NCBI GenBank assembly: GCA_964510785.1
Contig: CAZECM010000078.1
Span: 1-13,793, forward strand
From: JAAYZM01 sp964510785
GTDB lineage: Bacteria; Actinomycetota; Actinomycetes; Actinomycetales; Cellulomonadaceae
Direction of reading: 5' to 3'
Length of the DNA: 13,793 bases
The translations under genes were made by a program, and so were the position numbers. Shown one piece after another: positions 1 through 6,765 of the stretch. The notes beneath the pieces were generated by a model. The model had not been told where the DNA came from. It made no database searches and saw only the letters and a program-made list of their open reading frames with translations. Within the stretch, counting starts at the first letter, position 1, and each line of letters starts with the position of its first letter.

Positions 1-587
1 TGCACGTCTCGCTCGTGCAGGAAGAACACGTTGTCGCGGCCCATGTCGTGGCGAACCTGACGGGCGGCCTCGAGGAAGGGCAACGACTCGATGTCGCCCA
101 CCGTGCCGCCGATCTCGGTGATGATGACGTGCGGCGGTTCGCCGTGCTCGGGGTGCGCCTGGGCGCGCATGCGCGCCTTGATCGCGTCCGTGATGTGCGG
201 GATGACCTGCACGGTGTCCCCGAGGTACTCCCCGCGGCGCTCCTTGGCGATCACCGAGGAGTAGATCTGACCCGTCGTGACGTTCGCCGTCGCGCCGAGG
301 TCGACGTCGAGGAAGCGCTCGTAGTGCCCGATGTCGAGGTCGGTCTCCGCACCGTCCTCCGTGACGAACACCTCACCGTGCTGGAAGGGGTTCATCGTGC
401 CGGGGTCGACGTTGAGATACGGATCGAGCTTCTGCATGGCGACCGTGAGGCCGCGCGCTCGCAGGAGCCGTCCGAGGCTCGAGGCGGTGAGCCCCTTGCC
501 GAGAGAGGAGGCGACGCCTCCGGTGACGAAGATCTGCCGGGTCACGTGTTCCGACCGCCCGGGGAGCCGATGCGAGTGCTCTACCAC
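1..587 (-). CDS. pyrG: CTP synthase, N-terminal part (runs off the window)
   Basis: CTP synthase makes CTP from UTP, ATP and glutamine in the cytosol. The first 195 codons of a protein usually near 550 residues are present, covering most of the amidoligase (synthetase) domain; the glutaminase domain is outside the window. Visible motifs are the P-loop GGVASSLGKG (about 23-32), DPYLNVDPGTMNP (55-67), the metal/ATP region EDGAETDLDIGHYERF (77-92) and EIGGTVGDIES (158-168). The chosen GTG at 587 gives a short N-terminal extension, as is common in actinobacterial PyrG. A second in-frame GTG at 545 is possible, and neither has a strong Shine-Dalgarno. The gene starts 11 bp after the glycosyltransferase stop, so it probably shares that transcript. 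In M. tuberculosis pyrG directly follows the mctB/steB gene; here three envelope genes separate them. Confidence 0.97.
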   Translation of the reverse strand, partial: MVEHSHRLPGRSEHVTRQIFVTGGVASSLGKGLTASSLGRLLRARGLTVAMQKLDPYLNVDPGTMNPFQHGEVFVTEDGAETDLDIGHYERFLDVDLGATANVTTGQIYSSVIAKERRGEYLGDTVQVIPHITDAIKARMRAQAHPEHGEPPHVIITEIGGTVGDIESLPFLEAARQVRHDMGRDNVFFLHERDV

Positions 588-598
588 GGGGTTCCAAT

Positions 599-1786
599 CT
601 ACCTCAGGCCGCGGGCGGATCGTACGAGTCGGGCATAGCGAGTCCCCCACGAGCGGGTGATGTCTGCGGCGCCGGGCAGCTCGACGAAGCGCCGGTGCCC
701 CGCCGCGGCGAGTCGTACCCGGCGTGCCGGGTCGCCCAGGAGGTCGCCGACGGCGGTCGCGAAGCCCAGGGCGTCCCCGTCCCGCACCAGGAGCCCCGAC
801 TCCCCCACGAGCTCCGGCAGGCCTCCGACACCGGCGACGACGACGGGCACCCCCGCGGCCATCGCCTCCTGCACCACGAGGGCGCGGGCCTCCCACCGGC
901 TGGTGAGCACGAACACGTCGGACGCAGCGAGCAGGGCGGGCACGTCGGTGCGTGCCCCGAGGAACCGGACGTCCGCGCCGCCTCGCGCCGCCCGGGCGCG
1001 CAGCACGGTCTCGAGCTGCTCGTCACCGTCGCCCGCGAGGAGCCAGGTCACGGGTGCACCGACCCGACGCGCGGCGTCGGCGTCCTCACCGAGGATCCGC
1101 GCGGCGTCGAGCAGCACGTCGAGCCGCTTCTGGGGGGCGATGCGCGAGACGGTCAGGACGAGCAGCGCGCTCGGGTCGAGGCCCAGGTCACGGTCCAGGT
1201 CGGCACGCAGCCGCCGCCGGACCTCGGTGGCATCGGCGTCGGCCGCGGCGTCGTGCGCGTCGTGGGTCGGTGCCTCTCCCGCACGCGGGGCGGCCACGGG
1301 TGCGAGCTCAGGGCCACGAGCCCCGAGCTGCGCGGCCCGTTCGGCGAGGTCGAGCGAGGCGCCCGTGACGAGGTCTGCGCGCCGGGCCTGGATCCGCTCG
1401 CCGAGCGCCAGCACCTGGCGGCGCCACCCGGCGCCCAGCACGGCGTTGTGCCACGAGACGACGACGGCGGGTCGCGGGCGGGTCCGCGCTGCCGCCGCGA
1501 GCACGAGCAGTCCCGCCTGATGGCCCTGGGCGTGGACCACGTCAGTCGTGGCGACCAGCTCGCGCAGGCGCCGCCAGCGCCGCCACCGGGTCCACGGCCC
1601 ACCCACGGGCCACACGACCTCGACGGGCACCCGCCACGTGAAGCGCGCGGCCGTGACCTCGGGGCACACGACGGCGACCGTCGCTCCCGCGGCGGCGACG
1701 TCCCCGGACAGCGCGGCGGCGTGGGCACCCATGCCGCCCGTGGCGGGGCCGACGACCATGAGGACCCGCAGCGGCCTCTCAGCCAC
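599..1786 (-). CDS. GT-B fold glycosyltransferase (GT4-like)
   Basis: A predicted cytosolic or membrane-associated glycosyltransferase of 395 aa. The N-terminal Rossmann half opens with RVLMVVGPATGGMGAH (7-22), a glycine-rich start typical of GT4 enzymes. The C-terminal half carries VSRIAPQKR (213-221), LLAGDGDE, and an E-x7-E nucleotide-sugar signature in EARALVVQE (E299 and E307), followed by AAGVPVV and GGLPELVG. Donor and acceptor cannot be read from sequence. The GTG at 1786 is preferred because GAGGGGG (1793-1799) lies 6 nt upstream; it overlaps the murJ stop by 8 bp, so translation is probably coupled. A longer frame reaching 1888 would add 34 residues inside murJ and is unlikely. The inter-domain linker (about 161-192) is rich in Ala, Asp and His and looks disordered. 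Its place after a sugar-phosphate transferase and a flippase suggests that it extends a lipid-linked glycan (inference). Confidence 0.9.
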   Translation of the reverse strand: MAERPLRVLMVVGPATGGMGAHAAALSGDVAAAGATVAVVCPEVTAARFTWRVPVEVVWPVGGPWTRWRRWRRLRELVATTDVVHAQGHQAGLLVLAAAARTRPRPAVVVSWHNAVLGAGWRRQVLALGERIQARRADLVTGASLDLAERAAQLGARGPELAPVAAPRAGEAPTHDAHDAAADADATEVRRRLRADLDRDLGLDPSALLVLTVSRIAPQKRLDVLLDAARILGEDADAARRVGAPVTWLLAGDGDEQLETVLRARAARGGADVRFLGARTDVPALLAASDVFVLTSRWEARALVVQEAMAAGVPVVVAGVGGLPELVGESGLLVRDGDALGFATAVGDLLGDPARRVRLAAAGHRRFVELPGAADITRSWGTRYARLVRSARGLR

Positions 1787-3410
1787 GGCGCACCCCCTCG
1801 AGGCGCGCCCCAAGGCCGGCGAACGTGCTGCGGTCGCCGAGCCAGCAGGTCGCGAGCACGACGGCCCCGGCGAGCAGCGCGCCACCACCGCCCGCGAGCA
1901 CCCACGTCACGACGCCCTCCCCGACGAGGTCGGCAACCGTCGTGGCGGTCCACCGGCCCGCGACGGCGCCGATCGCCGCACCGACGACGCCGACGACGAG
2001 GGTCCTGGCGACCCCGGCCAGTGCGGCGGGCCCCGCGGCCCGGCGCAGCGCCACGAGGACCACCGCGGCACCGAGGGTCATCCCGACGCTCGCACCAAGA
2101 CCGAGCGCCACGAGGGTCCGCGGGCCGTCCGGGGTCTCGCCGACGAGCACGAGGCAGGCGACGGCGGACGCCACGGCCACACCGGTCCACGCGGCCGTGG
2201 TGGCGGCGACGGCGAGCCGGCCTCGCTCGAGGGCGAAGAGCGCACGCGAGACGTGGAAGAGCAGCCCGAGCCCGAGCAGCCCGGGCGCCGTCCAGGCGAG
2301 CGCCGGACCCATCGCGGCGATGCGGTCGGCCTCGCCGATGCCGATGCCGACGAACACCCCGGCCACGGCGTCCGACACCGCGACGACCGCGGCGACCCCG
2401 AGCAGCGAGGCCACCACCACGAAGCGCGTCGATCGGGCCGCGAGATCCGCGAAGGGCTTGCGGCTCGTCGCTCCCGCCCGCTCGGCGAGCCGCGGGAACG
2501 TGCTCGTCGCGAGCGGGACGGCGAGCACGGCGTACGGCAGGAGGTAGACCTGCTGCGCGGCGACGTACACGGAGTACGTGCTGCGCTCGCCGAACCTCGT
2601 GGCGAGCAGCAGCGCGACAAGGACGGCGGCCTGCTGGGCGAGCAGCCCGCCCAGTCCCGCGAGCGCGAGGGAACGGACCCGCGCCCCGGTGCCGTCCGGG
2701 AACCGCAGCGTCGGGCGCAGGCGCACCCCGGAGCGGTGCACGGGGACGAGCAGCGGCAGGCTCAGCGCCGCGACCCCCGCCGTCGTGCCCCACGCGAGCC
2801 ACGCGAAGGCGGACGGGGGCAGTGCCGCCGGGTCCGTCTGGCTGCCGTGCGCGACGGCAGCGAACGCGAGGTAGGAGCCGATCACGACCGTGCTCGACAT
2901 GACGGGGGCGAACGCGGGCCAGAAGAAGCGCTTCTGCGCCTGCAGGACCCCGGAGAGCACGACGGCGAGCCCGTAGAGCGGCACCTGCAGGGCGAAGACG
3001 GCGAGCAGCCCCGCGACGAGCGAGCGGCCCGCGGGGTCACGCGAGACGATCCCGGCCAGGGGGTGGGCGAGCGCCGCGAGCACGGCGGCGACCGGGACGA
3101 GGACGGCGAGCACCCACCCGACGAGCGCGGAGGCCGTGCGGTCCACCTCACCGCGCAGCCCGCGGGCGAGCGGCAGCGCGAGCACGGGGATGACGGCACC
3201 GGCGAGCGCTCCTCCGGCGGCGACCTCGAACACGACGTTGGGCAGCGTGTTCGCGGCGTTGTAGGCGTCGGCGACGGCGTCAAACCCCACCGTGGCACCG
3301 AACACGAGACTGCGCACGAAGCCGAGCACGCGGCTCACCACGGTGACGACGGCGATGAGCGCCGCCGCCCCGAGCAGACCACCCGCGGCGAGCCGCAGCC
3401 GGGAGGTCAC
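1779..3410 (-). CDS. murJ: MurJ/MviN-family lipid-linked oligosaccharide flippase
   Basis: A polytopic membrane protein of 543 aa in the MOP/MurJ superfamily, whose members move undecaprenyl-linked peptidoglycan precursors or related glycans across the membrane. The N-terminal signature SRVLGFVR (26-33), AVADAYNAANTLPN (45-58), GGALAGAVIPVL (66-77) and QAQKRFFWPAFAPV (157-170) match the family, and hydrophobic segments continue to the end, consistent with about 14 helices. R27, R33 and D48 align with E. coli R18, R24 and D39. The positions of E. coli R52 and R270 are not arginine here (around F61 and Q287); from memory this is also so in other actinobacterial homologues. There is no C-terminal pseudokinase extension like that of mycobacterial MviN. 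The GTG at 3410 forms a GTGA overlap with the upstream gene and has GGGAG (3417-3421) 6 nt away. It may be a paralogue of a main MurJ elsewhere, so its substrate may not be lipid II. Confidence 0.92.
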   Translation of the reverse strand: MTSRLRLAAGGLLGAAALIAVVTVVSRVLGFVRSLVFGATVGFDAVADAYNAANTLPNVVFEVAAGGALAGAVIPVLALPLARGLRGEVDRTASALVGWVLAVLVPVAAVLAALAHPLAGIVSRDPAGRSLVAGLLAVFALQVPLYGLAVVLSGVLQAQKRFFWPAFAPVMSSTVVIGSYLAFAAVAHGSQTDPAALPPSAFAWLAWGTTAGVAALSLPLLVPVHRSGVRLRPTLRFPDGTGARVRSLALAGLGGLLAQQAAVLVALLLATRFGERSTYSVYVAAQQVYLLPYAVLAVPLATSTFPRLAERAGATSRKPFADLAARSTRFVVVASLLGVAAVVAVSDAVAGVFVGIGIGEADRIAAMGPALAWTAPGLLGLGLLFHVSRALFALERGRLAVAATTAAWTGVAVASAVACLVLVGETPDGPRTLVALGLGASVGMTLGAAVVLVALRRAAGPAALAGVARTLVVGVVGAAIGAVAGRWTATTVADLVGEGVVTWVLAGGGGALLAGAVVLATCWLGDRSTFAGLGARLEGVRRG

Positions 3411-4246
3411 GCCCGTCTCCCGAGACCGTCGAGCTCGCGCAGCCCCGGGGTGCGGGCGATTACCGCGGAGAAGGAGACGTGTTCGCTGACGAGCGTGAGG
3501 CCCACCGTCACGGCGAGGGCGGCGAGCCGCACGGCACGTGGTGCACCGAACGCCAGTGCGGCACCGGCGGCCGCACCGAGCGCGTTCGCCCCGCCGTCGC
3601 CAAGCATGTCGTGCTCCGCGAGATCTTCGGGAAGCGCCGCGGTCGCGGCGCCGAGGACCGCGCCGGCGATCCCGGGTGACACCCCCGTCGCGCACGCACC
3701 ACCCGCGACGACGAGGCTCGCCTTGAGCGCACGCCCCGGGCGCAGGTCGAGCAGGTTGACGAGGTTGGCGCTCGACGCGACGAGCGCGCCGTTGACGAGG
3801 ACATCGCCGAGCCACGCGCCGCCCGATCCCGTGCGGCGGGTGCCGACGGCGGCCGCGAGCAACGCGCCCGCCCCGATCCCGAGGACCTTGAGGCCCCCCG
3901 TCGTCACCTCGCCCTGCGCGAGCGCCCCCAGGTGCCCACGCAGCCCCTTCGTGCGTGTCGCGGTGTCCTCGGCGAGATCGTCGATGAGCCCGAAGGCCGC
4001 ACCCGTGCTCGTGGCGAGGGCTGCGGCGATGCTCGACCGGACCGGTTCCCCGCCCGCGAGCATCCCGCCGAGAAGCCCGGCGGCGACCGCGGGCCCCTCG
4101 AGCAGGCTCACGTGCTCGCCGCGATGGTTGGTCCGCAGCCACACCGCGTGCCCGCCCGGCGCGTCCTCCGCGAGCCCGGCGCGAACCCGGTTCGCCACGG
4201 CTCCCGCGGCGAGCGCGGCGGCGACGGCGCGCCCGAGCGCGGTCAC
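3407..4246 (-). CDS. Divergent MraY/WecA-like polyprenyl-phosphate sugar-phosphate transferase
   Basis: A 279-aa integral membrane protein resembling the PNPT family (MraY, WecA, WbpL), which transfers a sugar-1-phosphate from a UDP-sugar to undecaprenyl phosphate. Family landmarks are NHRGEHVSLLEGP (40-52), the Asp pair in GLIDDLAED (D89, D90, D94), TKGLRGHLGAL (99-109), NLVNLLD (161-167) and LGDGGANALG (215-224). The usual N-x3-DGxDGLA segment reads NLLDLRPGRALK (164-175), so the second Asp is missing. The C-terminal His-rich loop of MraY is absent, and the protein ends with SEHVSFSAVIARTPGLRELD (254-273). It is therefore a distinct subfamily whose activity is unproven. The GTG at 4246 overlaps the steB stop by 4 bp (GTGA), and its own stop overlaps the murJ start the same way, which implies translational coupling. 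No strong ribosome binding site is visible, in line with coupling. Confidence 0.75.
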   Translation of the reverse strand: MTALGRAVAAALAAGAVANRVRAGLAEDAPGGHAVWLRTNHRGEHVSLLEGPAVAAGLLGGMLAGGEPVRSSIAAALATSTGAAFGLIDDLAEDTATRTKGLRGHLGALAQGEVTTGGLKVLGIGAGALLAAAVGTRRTGSGGAWLGDVLVNGALVASSANLVNLLDLRPGRALKASLVVAGGACATGVSPGIAGAVLGAATAALPEDLAEHDMLGDGGANALGAAAGAALAFGAPRAVRLAALAVTVGLTLVSEHVSFSAVIARTPGLRELDGLGRRA

Positions 4247-5421
4247 CCCGTGCCGCCGCCGTCGTCGGTGTCCCCGGTCGGTTCCGCGTCGTCGGTGGAG
4301 CCGCCATCGGTGTCGTCGCCGGTCGTGTCACCGTCGGTGCTGTCGGCGTCGTCCGGCTCACCGTCCGTCTCGTCGTCGATGCCCGGGGCCTCGGGGTTGA
4401 GCACCGGCGTCCGGTCGACCGGCGGCAGCTCGACCCGCGGGGCGGCCGCGGCGTCGGCCCCGGGGTCGAATCCGTAGTGGCCCACGCGCAACGCGATGCG
4501 CGAACCGAGGCCGAGCACCGTCGAGAGCCGACCGGACATCGTGGTGAACCTGGTCACTGTGCTGAGCCGCTCCGCGTACAGCTCCGAGCCGCGCACGTAG
4601 GAGACGAGGTCGCCGTCGGCGTACTCGTCGACGACGAGGATCGCGCCCTCGGACCGCTGCTGCGCCGCGAGGACGACGGCCGCCTGCGCGCGCAGCGTCC
4701 CCTCGGCGAGCCGTGCCATGGCCTCGGCGTCCGAGGGGGACGCGCTCTGCTCCTGGCCCTCGCCGACCTCGGGGAGGTCCGCACGGCTGACGACGACGAC
4801 GGCGTCGACCGGCCCGCCGTCCGAGAGCTCGGCCTCGATGAGCCCACCGTCCTCCGCCGCGAGCAGGCCACCGAGGATCTCGGCGTTCGCGGAACGCGCG
4901 ACGGGGTTGGCCGGGTCCTTGCCCGCGATCGACTGGACGAGTGCCGCAGCGAGGATCTCGTCCGCGCTCGCGCTCAGGTCGACGGCGGGTTCGAGGTACT
5001 CCACGAGCCGTGCGGCGAGGGCCGAGCGGAACACCTGGTCCTCCTCGGCCGTCCACCGCGGGGTGAGCTGCACGCGGGTCGGGACGCTCGCTCCCGCCTC
5101 GACGAACGTCTCCTCGAGGTCGGCGAGCTCGCCGTCGGGCACGTCGTCGAGCAGGACGAACGCGATGCGACGCTCCGCGAGGGCGCCGTCGAGCAGCGAG
5201 CCGGCGATCTCCTCGAGGTAGCGCTCGTTGTCGGCGACGGCCACCTGAGCGCCGTCGAGCTCGGCCCGCAGGGCGTCCTTCTCCTCTCGCAGCTGGCTGA
5301 CCTGCCCGGTGAGCGTGTCGCCGATCGACTCCTTGAGCGGACCCGCACCGAGGGCGATACCCACGGCGAGGGCGAGGAACACGGAGATGAGCGAGACGAG
5401 GTGGTAACGGAAGTCGATCAC
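4243..5421 (-). CDS. steB: SteB/MctB family envelope protein (copper transporter family)
   Basis: A 392-aa bitopic protein matching the family of M. tuberculosis MctB (Rv1698), reported as an outer-membrane channel protein for copper, and of corynebacterial SteB, the partner of SteA in controlling the cell-division hydrolase RipA. It begins with the family hallmark IDFRYHLVSLISVFLALAVG (2-21): one N-terminal transmembrane helix (about 7-27) followed by a coiled coil (about 36-75) rich in Glu, Arg and Leu. The central alpha/beta domain ends near residue 330. The tail (about 350-392) is almost wholly Asp, Gly and Thr with a few Glu, Pro and Ser, and should be disordered outside the membrane. 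The GTG at 5421 is the only sensible start and is preceded by GAGAGG (5429-5434). It lies 31 bp after steA and its stop overlaps the next gene, so the two partner genes are co-transcribed. Confidence 0.92.
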   Translation of the reverse strand: MIDFRYHLVSLISVFLALAVGIALGAGPLKESIGDTLTGQVSQLREEKDALRAELDGAQVAVADNERYLEEIAGSLLDGALAERRIAFVLLDDVPDGELADLEETFVEAGASVPTRVQLTPRWTAEEDQVFRSALAARLVEYLEPAVDLSASADEILAAALVQSIAGKDPANPVARSANAEILGGLLAAEDGGLIEAELSDGGPVDAVVVVSRADLPEVGEGQEQSASPSDAEAMARLAEGTLRAQAAVVLAAQQRSEGAILVVDEYADGDLVSYVRGSELYAERLSTVTRFTTMSGRLSTVLGLGSRIALRVGHYGFDPGADAAAAPRVELPPVDRTPVLNPEAPGIDDETDGEPDDADSTDGDTTGDDTDGGSTDDAEPTGDTDDGGGTG

Positions 5422-5452
5422 GGGCGGGCCTCTCGGTCCGGGCGGGCGCGGT

Positions 5453-6640
5453 TCACCACAGGCCGCCGATGAGTGAGGACACCCACGAGAACCAGTCGTC
5501 GAAGCGGGCCGCGACCAGACCGAAGAACGTCTGCCCGGCCGGGGTGACCGCGAGGGCCACGCCGAGGGCGAGCAGGCCCGCGATGACGAGGAGCGTGAGC
5601 TGGAGGTTGGAGATGCGTTGGCGGTACAGCCGTGACACGCCCTTGGCGTCGACGAGCTTGCCGCCCACCCGCAGCCGGGTCAGGAACGTGCTCGCCATGC
5701 CAGCGCGCCCCTTGTCGAGGAACTCCACGAGGGTGGCGTGCGTGCCGACGGCGACGATGAGCTCGGCACCCTTGTCGTCCGCGAGGAGCATCGCGATGTC
5801 CTCGGAGGTCCCGGCGGCGGGGAACACGACATGCTCGATGCCGAGCTGTTCCACACGCTCGAGGCCCGGTGCGCGCCCGTCGCGGTAGGCGTGCACGACG
5901 ATCTCGGCACCGCTCGTGAGCGCCTTGTCCGAGACAGAGTCCATGTCTCCCACGATGAGGTCGGGCTTCCACCCGGCCTCGAGGATCGCGTCCGCCCCGC
6001 CGTCGACCCCCACGAGCACGGGACGGTACTCCACGACGTAGGGGCGCAGCGTGGCGAGGTCCTCCTTGTGGTGGTACCCGCGCACGACGATCAGGGCGTG
6101 ACGCCCCTCGAGCCTCGTGGTGATCTTGGGCACGCCGACGCCGTCGATGAGCAGCTCGCGCTCCCGACGCAGGAAGTCCATCGTGTTGGCGGCGAACGAC
6201 TCGAGCTGGACGGACAGCCCCTCGCGGGCCTCGACCATCGCTACGGCGATCGACTCGGTGTCCTGCACCGTGCCCTCGGCGACGAGCGTGTCGCCCTCGA
6301 ACACCTGACCGCCGTCGATGCGCACGCGGCGCCCCTCGCGCAGGCCCATGACGTCGTTGCCGAGGTCGTCGATGAGCGGGATACCGGCCGCGACGAGGAT
6401 CTCGGGGCCGAGGTTGGGATAGCGCCCGGAGATCGAGCGTGCGGCGTTCAGCACGGCGGCAGGACGACGTTCCACGAGGGACTCGGCCGCGACTCGGTCG
6501 ATGTCCAGGTGGTCGATGACGGCGACCTCTCCGGGCTGCAGCCGGGGCACCAGGTTCTTCGTCCGGGTGTCGACCCGGACCGGTGCCACGATGCCGCTGA
6601 GCTCGGGGGCGCTGCGGTGACGGGCTCTCATCGCCACCAT
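5453..6640 (-). CDS. steA: SteA-like cell-division protein with thiamine-pyrophosphokinase-like fold
   Basis: A 395-aa protein that aligns over its length with M. tuberculosis Rv1697 and corynebacterial SteA, an inner-membrane factor that with SteB is needed for proper daughter-cell separation through RipA. Seen in sequence: SGRYPNLGPE (71-80), LESFAANTMDF (146-156), a TPK-like nucleotide site with VGVDGGAD (210-217) and PDLIVGDMDS (226-235), FPAAGTSEDIAMLLAD (273-288), TFLTRLRVGGKLVDAKGVSR (318-337), then one transmembrane helix (about 346-367) and an aromatic C-terminus. The bulk of the protein should be cytosolic. The ATG at 6640 starts MVAMRARHRS; the ATG at 6631 is equally plausible, and neither has a strong ribosome binding site. 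The open frame extends to 7006 but that part is the shadow of the beta-lactamase gene. A 125-bp gap separates it from that upstream gene, so a separate promoter is possible. Confidence 0.93.
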   Translation of the reverse strand: MVAMRARHRSAPELSGIVAPVRVDTRTKNLVPRLQPGEVAVIDHLDIDRVAAESLVERRPAAVLNAARSISGRYPNLGPEILVAAGIPLIDDLGNDVMGLREGRRVRIDGGQVFEGDTLVAEGTVQDTESIAVAMVEAREGLSVQLESFAANTMDFLRRERELLIDGVGVPKITTRLEGRHALIVVRGYHHKEDLATLRPYVVEYRPVLVGVDGGADAILEAGWKPDLIVGDMDSVSDKALTSGAEIVVHAYRDGRAPGLERVEQLGIEHVVFPAAGTSEDIAMLLADDKGAELIVAVGTHATLVEFLDKGRAGMASTFLTRLRVGGKLVDAKGVSRLYRQRISNLQLTLLVIAGLLALGVALAVTPAGQTFFGLVAARFDDWFSWVSSLIGGLW

Positions 6641-6765
6641 CGTCCCACGTCGGGGCGCTCGAGCCCGGCTGGCCTCGCGGCGTGGAACGAGGTCGCCGGG
6701 AGCGAGAGCGCGAGAGGCGTCACGAGCCACGTGGCGGACACCGTGCGAGCCCGCGCTGTGCCGGG

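Noticed and set aside
15..638. Plus-strand frame of 207 codons at the left edge
   Set aside because: It is the mirror of pyrG, whose minus-strand motifs are unmistakable.
1787..1888. Longer N-terminus for the glycosyltransferase
   Set aside because: It would add 34 unusual residues inside murJ, while the GTG at 1786 has an excellent ribosome binding site and the normal family start.
695..4400. Very long plus-strand open frames (for example 695-2902 and 1548-4400)
   Set aside because: They lie opposite the glycosyltransferase, murJ and PNPT genes, are low-complexity Arg/Pro/Ser/Ala-rich, and have no recognisable domain. In GC-rich DNA antisense frames stay open by chance.
4477..5472. Plus-strand frame of 331 codons opposite steB
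   Set aside because: It is antisense to a clear SteB/MctB protein, and its composition is that of a shadow frame.
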